Origin: JBFAPK01 sp040676675
GTDB taxonomy: Bacteria > Actinomycetota > Actinomycetes > Mycobacteriales > Micromonosporaceae
Assembly: GCF_040676675.1 (NCBI RefSeq)
Contig: NZ_JBFAPK010000051.1
Location: forward strand, 1 to 61,997
Direction: 5' to 3'
DNA length: 61,997 nucleotides
Shown here: piece by piece, positions 16,104 through 24,270 of the stretch
How the letters are laid out: every line of letters starts with the position of its first letter
How positions within the stretch are numbered: the stretch's first letter is position 1
Translations under genes and position numbers: made by a program
The notes under the pieces: generated by a model
What the model saw: only the letters and a program-made list of their open reading frames with translations
What the model was told of the DNA's origin: nothing
Database searches by the model: none

Positions 16104-19100
16104 TGCTCCCCACCGATCCTCAGCTGGGCGGCGGCGACCCGCTGCCCGATCGTCGCGGCCACCAGCGCACCCAGCACCATCGCGGCCACCAGCAGGCCGA
16201 CCGCGATGGCGGCGACCGGCGCCCAGGGCAGGACGAAGGCGGGATCCGGCACCGGCCGTCCGCCGGACGGCGTCAGGATCACCAGCGGCGCCATGGTCGC
16301 GCCCACCCCGGCGCCGACCAGCACCCCGACGCCGACCCCGATCCCGGCCAGGAACGCCTGCTCGGCCAGGAGCGAGCGGGCCAGCAGGCGGGGCGTGGCG
16401 CCCAGCGTGTGCAGCACCGCCAGCTCGCCGAGCCGGCGGCGGGCGGTCGCCCAGACGTCGACCCCGAGACCGACGACCGCGAGCAGCACCGCTCCGAGCG
16501 CGGCGGCCAGCAGTCCGGTGCGCGCCCCGCGCCAGTACGGGTCCCGCTCGGCGGCCCGGGCGACCGCGCGCCGGTCGAGCACCGTCACCCCGGGCAGCTT
16601 CGCGGCCGCCGCGGCGACGGCGCCGTCGGCGCCCGGGTCGGTCGCCACCCACCACTCCGGGTACGCCCGCACGGTGCCGTTGGCCCGCAGCTGCTCGGCG
16701 ACGGCCGAGGGCAGGTCGAGCAGGACGCCGGCGCCGGCGTCCGCGCTGCCGCCCGGCAGGGCGGGGATCAGGCCGACGACGCGGACGGGCAGCGGCCCGC
16801 CCGGCAGCGGCAGCGTGCCCGTCGCGCCGACCGGCAGGCCCAGCGCGCCGCTCACGTCGGCCGTGACGACCGCCGGTACGGGCGCCGGGTCCACCCCGGC
16901 GTGGACGGTGAAGCGAACCCCGGACAGCTCCAGCGTCTGCCCCCAGGAGAGTTCGCCGGGGCGGAACCGCTCGTAGCGCACGGTCAGCGCGGAGCCCGCG
17001 CCGCTGGTGCTCGCCTCGGCGGCCCGTACGTCCGGCGGCAGCCCGTCGCGCAGCCCCCACCGCGCGGCGCCCACGTCCAGCGGTACGGCCGCACCGTCGG
17101 CGCCGACCGCGGCCAGCCCGGTGAGACGGACGTCGTACCCGATGCCCCGGGCGCTCCACTCGGGCGGGCCGAAGTCCGCGTCGAGGCCGACCAGGCGCAG
17201 CGCGTCGCCTCCGGTGGGCAGGTCGACCGCGAACCGCAGGGGCGCGCCGTCGCGGCCGGTGCGGCCCAGCGGCAGCCGGTGCACCAGCCCGTCCGCGCCC
17301 GCGAGCAGGACCGCGGTGGTGACCTGCGGGCCCGCCCCGGCGCCGTCGACCGGGGTGGCGACCGTGCCGGTGAGCCGCCGGGCGCCGGCCGGCAACCCGG
17401 CGCCCGGGGCCGGCGGGCGGGCCGCCACCATCCGGTCGAGGGCGGCGCGGTCGGCCGTGGCGCCGCGTACCACCCTGGGCGCGGCGGCCGCGTCGAGCGC
17501 CAGCACGGTGGTCGGCAGGTTCTCCCGCCCGACGCCGATGCTGTCCCGCCAGGCCGGCAGCACCGCGCGGGCCCCGGGCAGGGCGGCGAGCTGGCCGGCC
17601 CGCTCCGCGGGCGCGGCCCCGTTGCGCTCGGTCACCCGCACGTCCGCGCCGACCCGCTGGTCGGCCTGGTCGACCAGGGAGTGCTGCCAGGTGGTGACGA
17701 GGGACCAGGCCAGGGTGCCGCCGCCCACGGCGAGGGCGAGCAGGAGCACCGGGCCGACGTGCGGCCGGCGGCCGGCCTGCCACATGCCGAAGACGGTCGC
17801 GGTCCAGGAGCGGCGGGAGACGAGCCGCTCCACGAGCCGGGTCACCGGCGGCAGCAGCCGCAGCGCGATCACCGCGCCGGCGAGCACCCCCAGCGTGGGC
17901 GCCGCCGCGAGCAGCGGGTCGATGCCGAGTCCGGCGCCGGCACCGGCCAGCGGCGAGGAGTACTGCCGCAGCTGGAACCAGGCCAGCGCGGCGAGCGCCA
18001 CCAGCGCCAGGTCGATGCTGGCCCGCTGCGCCGCCGCCCAGCGGGCGGGACGGGAGCGGGCGGCCCACTCCTCCAGGTAGGTGCCGCCGCGGCGCAGCGC
18101 CGGCCCGAGCATCGCGGCGAGGCACCCGACGGCGACGAGACCCGTCACCAGCCAGGTGAGCGGGGTGAGCCGCGGGTCGAGGCGCAGGTCGGCGAGGGCC
18201 GTACGGTCACCGGCGTAGCGCAGCGCCCCGGTCGCCAGCAGCGGCGCGAGCGCCACCCCGGGCAGGATCACCAGGACCGCCTCGCGGGCGGCGAAGCCGG
18301 CGATCTGGTGCCGGGCCGCGCCTCGGGCGCGCAGCAGCGCGGTCTGCCCGCGCCGGTCCTCGCCGAGCAGCCCGGCGACCAGCACCAGCGTGTAGCCGCC
18401 GAGCACGATCACCAGCAGGATCGGGGTGAGCAGCGCCGAGCGGCCGACCAGGTCGGCCCGGCTGAGCCGGTCGATCAGGCGGTCGAGGTGGGTGGTGACC
18501 TGCCCCGAGCTGCCCAGCCCGGCCGCGTCGGGCAGTTCCTCGACCACCCGCGCCGTGGCCCGCCGCACGTCGGCGAGCCGGGCCGCGTCGACCCCGGCCA
18601 GGGCCGGTTCGACCAGCCAGCTCGCCGAGGTCGTGCCGGGGAAGCTGCGGGCGAAGTCGGCCGGGTCGAGCACGAGCGGCCCGTACGCGGTGTTGTCGGC
18701 GCCGCCACCCGCCGCGCCGTCGGCGCCGGTACCGGGGGCGAGCAGCCAGTACGGCTCCCGCCCGTCGCGGGGCCGGAAGACGCCGGCGACCCGGACGTCA
18801 CCGCGCTGGCCGCTGCCGCGGTCGGCGAGCGGGATGTTGTCGCCGACGCCGACCTCCAGGGTCCGCGCGGCCCGCTCCGGCAGCACCACCTCCAGCGGGG
18901 AGCGACCGGGGCGGGGCCAGTCGCCGGCCACGAGGTCGGCGTGGGCGGGCAGCGCCTCCAGGGTGACCATCGAGGCGAAGACGGGGTCCTTGCCGGTCCC
19001 GCCGAGCCGGCCGACGAGCTGCCGGCCGGTGCCGTACCGGGCGCCGAGCACCCGTGCCGGTACGCCTCCCAGCCCGTCGGCGAAGCCGGCCCGTACGGCG

Positions 19101-19327
19101 GCGTCGCGCTGGCCGTACGCCGCCTCGCCGCGCCCGGCCGAGCCGCTGATCAGCAGGCTCCGCTCGTCGGCGGGGGCGGCCTGGGTGACGCTGCGCTGGC
19201 CGGCGTCGACCGCCTGCCGGTTGTAGTCGTACAGCCCGGTGATCATCGCCATCGCGACCAGGGCCGCCACGCAGGCCGCGAGCAGCAGCCCTCTCGCCTG
19301 GCGCGCACGCCGCAGGACCAGCCTCAT
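16100..19327 (-). CDS. FtsX-family ABC transporter permease (first), operon start
   Basis: 1075-residue permease similar in plan to the next gene: N-terminal TM (LLLAACVAALVAMAMITGLY), an external domain, a TM block with GQTALLRARGAARHQIAGFA as coupling helix, a second external domain and a terminal TM block with GELAVLHTLGATPRLLARSL. Both permeases are roughly twice the size of LolC/E, each carrying two FtsX-like halves. GGAAGG lies 6 nt before ATG 19327. With the adjacent permease and two ATPases it should form an exporter of the macrolide/lipoprotein type; the cargo is unknown. Confidence 0.9.
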   Translation of the reverse strand: MRLVLRRARQARGLLLAACVAALVAMAMITGLYDYNRQAVDAGQRSVTQAAPADERSLLISGSAGRGEAAYGQRDAAVRAGFADGLGGVPARVLGARYGTGRQLVGRLGGTGKDPVFASMVTLEALPAHADLVAGDWPRPGRSPLEVVLPERAARTLEVGVGDNIPLADRGSGQRGDVRVAGVFRPRDGREPYWLLAPGTGADGAAGGGADNTAYGPLVLDPADFARSFPGTTSASWLVEPALAGVDAARLADVRRATARVVEELPDAAGLGSSGQVTTHLDRLIDRLSRADLVGRSALLTPILLVIVLGGYTLVLVAGLLGEDRRGQTALLRARGAARHQIAGFAAREAVLVILPGVALAPLLATGALRYAGDRTALADLRLDPRLTPLTWLVTGLVAVGCLAAMLGPALRRGGTYLEEWAARSRPARWAAAQRASIDLALVALAALAWFQLRQYSSPLAGAGAGLGIDPLLAAAPTLGVLAGAVIALRLLPPVTRLVERLVSRRSWTATVFGMWQAGRRPHVGPVLLLALAVGGGTLAWSLVTTWQHSLVDQADQRVGADVRVTERNGAAPAERAGQLAALPGARAVLPAWRDSIGVGRENLPTTVLALDAAAAPRVVRGATADRAALDRMVAARPPAPGAGLPAGARRLTGTVATPVDGAGAGPQVTTAVLLAGADGLVHRLPLGRTGRDGAPLRFAVDLPTGGDALRLVGLDADFGPPEWSARGIGYDVRLTGLAAVGADGAAVPLDVGAARWGLRDGLPPDVRAAEASTSGAGSALTVRYERFRPGELSWGQTLELSGVRFTVHAGVDPAPVPAVVTADVSGALGLPVGATGTLPLPGGPLPVRVVGLIPALPGGSADAGAGVLLDLPSAVAEQLRANGTVRAYPEWWVATDPGADGAVAAAAAKLPGVTVLDRRAVARAAERDPYWRGARTGLLAAALGAVLLAVVGLGVDVWATARRRLGELAVLHTLGATPRLLARSLLAEQAFLAGIGVGVGVLVGAGVGATMAPLVILTPSGGRPVPDPAFVLPWAPVAAIAVGLLVAAMVLGALVAATIGQRVAAAQLRIGGEQ

Positions 19328-19477
19328 GGATCGCCTTCCCGGGCCCCGGGGCGGGGCCGCGCCCAAGGAAACCGGGACCTGGCCGGGAAAGGTTGGCGGG
19401 CGTTATTTGATCGTTATTCCGTCGCCCGGCTGGCCGGGATCCACGCGGCGCCGGCGCCGGTTCCGTTCGGATCCGGT

Positions 19478-19852
19478 TCAGCCGTGGTGGATCAGGTCGC
19501 GGAGCCGCTCGATGGTCGCGTCCGGGGCGAGGATCGCGGCCCGCCAGCGCCGCATCATCGCGGTCATCTCCTGCACCGCGTCGCGCAGTTCGGCGAGTTC
19601 CCGGTGCATCGCCACGGCCTGCTGACGGGAGTTGGACGCCTCGGACTCCAGCTCCCGTACCCGCATCTTCAACGGTTCGACCAGCGTCAGTGCGGTGTCG
19701 GTGAGGACGTCGGCGGTGTCGGCCTGGAACTTGCGGCGCTGGAGCAGGACGGTGACGATCGCGGTGATCCCGCCGGTACCGCCCAGCAGTCCCAGGGCGG
19801 AGAGCAGGATCTGTACCCACGGCGGACCGGTGGGGGCGGGTGCGGCGATCAC
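19478..19852 (-). CDS. Single-TM protein with coiled coil
   Basis: 124 residues: a short outside N-terminus, one TM segment (WVQILLSALGLLGGTGGITA and following residues) and a long charged amphipathic helix (LVEPLKMRVRELESEASNSR then QQAVAMHRELAELRDAVQEM) predicted to form a coiled coil. GTG 19852 overlaps the stop of the upstream membrane gene (GTGA), so the two are translated together. The layout (small TM plus coiled coil next to a polytopic partner) resembles small phage-derived or sensor pairs, but no family is recognised. Confidence 0.7.
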   Translation of the reverse strand: MIAAPAPTGPPWVQILLSALGLLGGTGGITAIVTVLLQRRKFQADTADVLTDTALTLVEPLKMRVRELESEASNSRQQAVAMHRELAELRDAVQEMTAMMRRWRAAILAPDATIERLRDLIHHG

Positions 19853-20310
19853 GGGTCATCTCTTTCCATCGGCGGTGGTGCCGGGGGTGCCGGGAGCTCC
19901 GAGGCCGCGTGGGCGAGTTCGCGCAGGTCGGTCCAGATCTGCGCCGCGCGCCACCAGGAGGCGACCGCCACGGCGACGATGAACGTGCCGGCCGCCAGGG
20001 CCATGTCCCCGGCGACGGCGAAGAGGGCGATGGCGTACATGCCGGTGCTGGAGCCGAGGGTGACCATCGCGCCGAGTTCGATCCCGAGGGCGGTGACGAC
20101 GTGTCCGGGCCAGACGAGCCCGATCAGCCCGACCAGGCCGACGACGACGAGGCTCCACTCCCACGTGACCTCGACCACCCCGGGCATCGCCAGCGCGACC
20201 GAACGCGGGCGCGCGTCGGAGACGATCAGCGCGATGCCGCAGCCGAGCGTGGCGAGCAGCAGCGTGACCTCGAACGGGTGGCGGCCTGAATTGACGTGTG
20301 CCTGGTGCAC
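19849..20310 (-). CDS. Small polytopic membrane protein
   Basis: 153 residues with about four hydrophobic segments (VTLLLATLGCGIALIV; WSLVVVGLVGLIGLVW; VTALGIELGAMVTL; MYAIALFAVAGDMALAAG and following), then a cytoplasmic tail with WWRAAQIWTDLRELAHAASE and a Pro-rich end (PAPPAPPPMERDDP). GTG 20310 is preceded by GGGAGGTG; an in-frame ATG at 20499 would add 63 low-complexity residues and is less likely. It overlaps the coiled-coil gene by 4 bp. Function unknown. Confidence 0.65.
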   Translation of the reverse strand: MHQAHVNSGRHPFEVTLLLATLGCGIALIVSDARPRSVALAMPGVVEVTWEWSLVVVGLVGLIGLVWPGHVVTALGIELGAMVTLGSSTGMYAIALFAVAGDMALAAGTFIVAVAVASWWRAAQIWTDLRELAHAASELPAPPAPPPMERDDP

Positions 20311-20869
20311 TGGGCACCTCCCGGCGGTACGGCGGGGACCGGTCGGGGTGCGCGCGGGCACCGCGATGCCAACCGCCGCCCGGTCTGGTCGCGGCCGGCG
20401 GTGGCTCGCGGACCACCGCGCGGACGGGGCCGGGAACTCCGAGGGGTCGGGCAGGGCGCGGCCGGCGGAAGCGACATCCGACACTGGAGATTGCTTCATC
20501 CCGGCCCCCTGTTTGTTCAGTCGTACCACGGCCCCCAGCGACCGTCCACGCGGTAACGTGCCGCATTTCCGCTGGTCAGGCCGGTGGCTAGGGAGGATCG
20601 GGGCGGCGCCACGACGGGTCTTTCGCACGCGGAACTTGCGTCCTGGCAACGGATTCACGTTTCCCGCCGGCGCGGCAGACGTGAGCGCGGGGCACCCGGA
20701 TACCCGGAGAACCGGCCCCACCGACCGGTGTCCGGGCCGGACTGTCCGAGATCCGACGTAGCGAGGTGCATGGCACCCGCCTCCGCGACTCTCCCGACCC
20801 TGGCCACCGGCGGGAGCCGGAGCCCCCAACAGGGCCACGGCCGCGGTCAGCGGCGCCAGTCCGGATCAG

Positions 20870-20882
20870 GACATCTGATGTC
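20870..20882. repeat. 13-bp dyad GACATCTGATGTC
   Basis: GACATC-T-GATGTC is a perfect 6+1+6 dyad, 3 bases left of the 22-bp hairpin. It could be a protein-binding site; no regulator can be assigned. Confidence 0.35.
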
Positions 20883-20885
20883 GAG

Positions 20886-20935
20886 CAATCTTGGTACGGG
20901 ACGGCCCGGATAGGGGCCGTCCCGTACCAAGATTG
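20886..20935. terminator. Perfect 22-bp inverted repeat hairpin
   Basis: Arms 20886-20907 and 20914-20935 are perfectly complementary (left arm CAATCTTGGTACGGGACGGC and on), with loop GGATAG. In the middle of a gene-poor region, it could be a bidirectional terminator or a mobile-element footprint. No U-run follows on either strand. Confidence 0.55.
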
Positions 20936-21130
20936 GCGGCGGCCCGGCTCCGCCCAAGCCGGTAGCCCGCACGCGTCCGATCTGCACGCCGTCCCCGCCG
21001 AGGGAAGTTCGTCGGGTGGCCGCGCGCCCAGGCGCGCAACGATGCCGCCACGGCTACTCACCGGTCCTGGCGGTACAGGGACCAAGGACTACGGGCCGGT
21101 CAGTGTGGTGCCCGCCGCCGCGGTCGCTGA

Positions 21131-22240
21131 TCAGGCGCTGTCCTCGGCGGCGGGACGCCGGGCGCGGCTGGGCTGCACCCGGGGCGGCTCGCCCGGCATC
21201 TTCGGATGGTCCGGCGGGTAGGGCAGGTCGCCGGAGCCGGCCCGGTCGTCCCGCTCGGCCCACTCCAGCAGTGGGGTGATGTCCCAGGGCGTGTCGTCGA
21301 TGGCGGCGTGCGGGTCACCGACCTTCGCGAGCCGCTCCGGCACGGTACGGAGGTCGAAGTCGTCCGGGTCGACGTCCGGCAGCTCGTCCCAGGTGACCGG
21401 GGTGGAGGCGGTCGCCCGGACGTTGGCGCGCAGCGAGTAGGCGCAGGCGATCGTGCGGTCCCGGGCCATCTGGTTGTAGTCGAGGAAGACGCGCTCGCCG
21501 CGCTCCTCCTTCCACCAGGCCGTGGTGACCAGGTCGGGGCGCCGCCGCTCCACCTCCCGGGCGAAGGCGATCACCGCCCGGCGCACCTCGGTGAACGTCC
21601 ACCGGGGATGGATCCGCAGGTAGATGTGGACCCCGCGACCGCCGGAGGTCTTCGGGTACCCGGTGGCGCCCAGCTCGTCCAGCAGCGCCCGTACCTCACC
21701 GGCGGCCTCGACCGCGTCGCGGAAGTCGGTACCGGGCTGCGGGTCCAGGTCGATGCGCAGCTCGTCGGGGTGGTCCACCTCGGTCCCCCGTACCGGCCAG
21801 GGGTGGAACACGATCGTGCCCATCTGCGCGGCCCAGGCCACGTGTGCCAGGTCCGCCGGGCAGAGTTCGTCGGCGCTGCGGCCGCTCGGGAACCTGATCT
21901 CCGCGGTGCGCAGCCACGGCGGTACGCCCCGGGCCGGTACCCGCTTCTGGAAGAACATCTCCCCGCCGATGCCCTCCGGGAAGCGCTGGAGCATCGTGGG
22001 GCGCCCGCGCAGGGCGCGCATGATCCCGTCACCGACCGCGAGGTAGTAGTCGAAGACGTCCTTCTTGGTGAAGCCCCGCTCGGGGAAGATGATCCGGTCC
22101 GGGCTGCTCAGCCGCACCTGGTGGCCGGCCACCTCGACCTCGATCGCCGCCGCCTTGGTGCTGCGGGACCGGGGTTTGCCCGCCTTCGCGCCGATCTCGC
22201 CGCCCGTCTCGGCCCCGTCGGTGCTCGCGCTAGCGCCCAT
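21131..22240 (-). CDS. LigD-type polymerase/primase domain protein
   Basis: 369 residues from ATG 22240 (an in-frame GTG at 22258 would add six). It matches the archaeo-eukaryotic primase-like polymerase domain of LigD, which fills gaps with ribonucleotides in bacterial end joining. Visible motifs: IDLDPQPGTDF with the metal-binding pair D164/D166, the phosphate-binding SGGRGVHIYL (199-208) and FLDYNQMARDRT with D254. The C-terminal tail is Pro/Arg-rich. No ligase or nuclease domain is attached, so it is the stand-alone PolDom form; the LigC-type ligase at 6868 could act in the same repair. Confidence 0.93.
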   Translation of the reverse strand: MGASASTDGAETGGEIGAKAGKPRSRSTKAAAIEVEVAGHQVRLSSPDRIIFPERGFTKKDVFDYYLAVGDGIMRALRGRPTMLQRFPEGIGGEMFFQKRVPARGVPPWLRTAEIRFPSGRSADELCPADLAHVAWAAQMGTIVFHPWPVRGTEVDHPDELRIDLDPQPGTDFRDAVEAAGEVRALLDELGATGYPKTSGGRGVHIYLRIHPRWTFTEVRRAVIAFAREVERRRPDLVTTAWWKEERGERVFLDYNQMARDRTIACAYSLRANVRATASTPVTWDELPDVDPDDFDLRTVPERLAKVGDPHAAIDDTPWDITPLLEWAERDDRAGSGDLPYPPDHPKMPGEPPRVQPSRARRPAAEDSA

Positions 22241-22331
22241 TCGCCGACCATATGTCACCCGCGCTCCGACCGGGGGCCGCCTCGCGATCCACCGCGCCGC
22301 CAGGCCGGACCCGGGAGCCGCCGCCAGGCCG

Positions 22332-22369
22332 GCCCCGGCCCCGGCCCCGGCCCCGGCCCCGGCCCCGGC
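22332..22369. repeat. GGCCCC hexanucleotide tandem repeat, about six copies
   Basis: A short perfect microsatellite of GGCCCC in the gap between the PolDom gene and the small membrane protein gene. It is prone to slippage, and copy number may vary among strains. Confidence 0.85.
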
Positions 22370-22376
22370 GGCATGG

Positions 22377-22925
22377 TCAGCCGGGGCGGCTCCAGTCCCG
22401 GTGCGTCGCCCACAGGTGACAGATCATGAAGAGCTTCCGCTCGAACATCGGGTCCCGGCCGAGCAGGCACCCGTCGTAGGGGGCCCGCAGCCGCAGGATC
22501 GACCCGTCGTACAGGTAGACCGCGACCGCGGTGCGGTACCGCCGCCGCTCCGCCCGTACGTCGACCACCGCGCGCCAGGGCGCGAACCGAACCGCGTCCG
22601 GGGAGCCGCACCGCACACCCGACTCGTCGATCCGGGCCCCGACCCGGCGGCGCGCCAGCACCCCGCCGAGCAGCCCGAGCGGCACCGGCGCGAGCGCGGC
22701 CAGCCAGACCGGCGCCGGTGGTACCGCCGGTTGGGGCGGCCGCCCGGCGACCGCCTCCAGCAGCACGGGTACGGCCAACGCGGCCAGCGCCAGCGCCAGG
22801 CTGCCCAGCAGACCCGGGCAGAGGCCGCAGGCGAGCGCCTGCCGCCACGTCGGGCGGAAGGTGACCACCACCGGTCGCGGGTGTCCGCTCCGGTGCTCCC
22901 CATCCGGCCCCACGGCCGCCCGCAT
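22377..22925 (-). CDS. Membrane protein with PH-like C-terminal domain
   Basis: 182 residues. Two TM segments (GLLGSLALALAALAVPVLLE; VWLAALAPVPLGLLGGVLA) are followed by a cytoplasmic domain of the short beta-strand type (RIDESGVRCGSPDAVRFAPW, then RAVVDVRAERRRYRTAVAVY and LYDGSILRLRAPY), the pattern of bacterial PH-like membrane proteins (bPH/DUF families). Two Cys lie in the first TM region. ATG 22925 is 58 bp from the divergent msrB. Function unknown. Confidence 0.7.
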   Translation of the reverse strand: MRAAVGPDGEHRSGHPRPVVVTFRPTWRQALACGLCPGLLGSLALALAALAVPVLLEAVAGRPPQPAVPPAPVWLAALAPVPLGLLGGVLARRRVGARIDESGVRCGSPDAVRFAPWRAVVDVRAERRRYRTAVAVYLYDGSILRLRAPYDGCLLGRDPMFERKLFMICHLWATHRDWSRPG

Positions 22926-22983
22926 GTTCTGCTAACGACGCGGACGGCGGCGGGTAACCCGCGACACGCCGTACGCTTGATCC

Positions 22984-23394
22984 GTGGCTGTTGACAAGAG
23001 CGAACTGCCGACCACCGAGGAAGAGTGGCGGGTCCGGCTGAGCCCCGAGGAGTTCCGGGTGCTGCGGCAGGCCGGCACCGAGCGCCCGTGGACCGGCGAG
23101 TACGTCGAGACGAAGACGCCGGGTGTCTACCAGTGCCGGGCCTGTGGCGCGGATCTCTTCTCCAGCGACACCAAGTTCGACTCGCACTGCGGCTGGCCGA
23201 GCTTCGACCAGGCGCTGCCCGGGGCGATCCGCTACCTGGAGGACCGGTCGTTCGGCATGGTCCGCATCGAGGTGCGCTGCGCCAACTGCGACTCGCACCT
23301 CGGGCACCGCTTCGACGGCGAGGGCTACACCCCCAGCAACGCCCGCTACTGCATCAACTCCGTCAGCATGCGCCTGCGCCCCTCAGGGGAGTGA
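22984..23394 (+). CDS. msrB: Peptide-methionine (R)-S-oxide reductase MsrB
   Basis: 136 residues. Reduces methionine-R-sulfoxide in oxidised proteins in the cytoplasm. The zinc is held by C51/C54 (CRAC) and C99/C102 (CANC), HCGWPSF lies at 68-74, and the catalytic cysteine is C123 in RYCINSVSM. Length is normal. GTG 22984 has little upstream ribosome site and may be near-leaderless. Its last 12 bp overlap the convergent DUF2306 gene. Confidence 0.97.
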   Translation: MAVDKSELPTTEEEWRVRLSPEEFRVLRQAGTERPWTGEYVETKTPGVYQCRACGADLFSSDTKFDSHCGWPSFDQALPGAIRYLEDRSFGMVRIEVRCANCDSHLGHRFDGEGYTPSNARYCINSVSMRLRPSGE

Positions 23395-24156
23395 CGGGGC
23401 GGACGCGGCGGCGTCGGCCGGCGTCGCGCTCCTGTCGCCGTACGGGGTCCGGCCGCGGCGGCGCGGGGCGCGGGAACGCTCCAGCCACCACTCGGCGACC
23501 AGCAGGTTCACCACCCAGCTGAGCCAGATGCTCGACTCGGCGGCGGCCTGGATCATCGCGTCCTCGTCGCCACCGTAGTAGCTGTCGGTCAACGGCGTCA
23601 GCGCGACGATGGCGAGCACCAGCCAGAGCCGGTTCACCACGATCGAGGTGGTCAGCGCGAAGCTGCGTACCATCCACCGGCGGTGCTCGGCGTACCGGCG
23701 CTGCCGGGCCATCCGGTAGCCGGCCAGCGAGAAGAGCAGCCAGACCACCGCGAGCAGCGCGTTGCCGATCCGGCCCACGACGCCCTGCAGGGAGACCACC
23801 GCGACGACCACCCCCGCGAGCCCGCCGGGGAGCACGCCCGCGAAGAAGTACGCCCGGCCGAGCCAGCGGTGTGCGGCGGGGTACCGCCGCCGGAACCAGG
23901 GCCAGACCTGGAGGCAGGACGTGACCAGCGCGACGGTGCCGAAGCCGATGTGCGCCAGCAGCAGCGGATAGTGCCAGGCGAACCCCTCGCGCAGCGGCAG
24001 CCGGCTCCGGTCCGGGTCGAAGGTCAGGTACGGCGGGAGCGAGAAGGCGAGGAACGCGATGGTGAGCACGGCCAGTGGCACCACCCAGGGGCGGCGCCAC
24101 CACGGGCCGGTGCGGCCCGGCCGGGAGGTGATCGTTTGCTCGGTACGCTGCGTCAT
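23383..24156 (-). CDS. DUF2306 membrane protein
   Basis: 257 residues with about seven TM segments (VVPLAVLTIAFLAFSLPPYL; YPLLLAHIGFGTVALVTSCL; and others) and the family signature HRWLGRAYFFAGVLPGGLAG. The family has unknown function, with conserved His residues (PAAHRWLGR, AEHRRWMVR) that may bind haem or metal. The gene is divergent from the TetR gene at 24271 and overlaps msrB at the 3' end. TetR control is likely. Confidence 0.85.
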   Translation of the reverse strand: MTQRTEQTITSRPGRTGPWWRRPWVVPLAVLTIAFLAFSLPPYLTFDPDRSRLPLREGFAWHYPLLLAHIGFGTVALVTSCLQVWPWFRRRYPAAHRWLGRAYFFAGVLPGGLAGVVVAVVSLQGVVGRIGNALLAVVWLLFSLAGYRMARQRRYAEHRRWMVRSFALTTSIVVNRLWLVLAIVALTPLTDSYYGGDEDAMIQAAAESSIWLSWVVNLLVAEWWLERSRAPRRRGRTPYGDRSATPADAAASAPSLP

Positions 24157-24195
24157 GACTGCTCCCCGTGCTGCGGCGGACGACGACCCACGGAA

Positions 24196-24237
24196 ACTGC
24201 GTAGGCGATACGCGTTTCAGGGTACGTCATACGCAGT
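24196..24237. promoter_or_regulatory. Candidate TetR operator between DUF2306 and tetR genes
   Basis: The 114-bp divergent gap contains ACTGCGTA (24196-24203) and its complement TACGCAGT (24230-24237), with a tighter dyad GCGTA-N5-TACGC at 24199-24213 and a third half-site TACGTC at 24223-24228. These repeated GCGTA half-sites are the best operator candidate for the adjacent TetR protein. Confidence 0.5.
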
Positions 24238-24270
24238 AATGGGGGCAGGCCCCGACCGAGAGGTGTCCGC

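Larger units (their letters stand above)
20311..21130. other. Gene-poor region of about 820 bp with hairpins
   Basis: I see no convincing gene here on either strand; the open frames have poor codon structure and no recognisable protein. It contains a 13-bp dyad (20870-20882) and a 22-bp inverted repeat (20886-20935). Degenerate remains of a former gene cannot be excluded. Confidence 0.5.

Noticed and set aside
13425..18125. 1566-codon minus-strand frame spanning both permeases
   Set aside because: Only the part from ATG 16103 is the real second permease. The remainder is a shadow of the first permease in another frame.
19478..20310. Prophage holin/antiholin module
   Set aside because: No endolysin, capsid or integrase gene is near; small membrane genes alone do not support it.
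20310..20499. N-terminal extension of the polytopic membrane protein from ATG 20499
   Set aside because: In frame, but the 63 added residues are Arg/Pro-rich, and GTG 20310 has a much better ribosome site.
16103..20761. 1552-codon plus-strand frame
   Set aside because: Antisense to the ABC operon, low-complexity, with no start context.
20584..20913. Plus-strand ORF in the gene-poor region
   Set aside because: No recognisable protein and atypical codon pattern; it runs through the hairpin.
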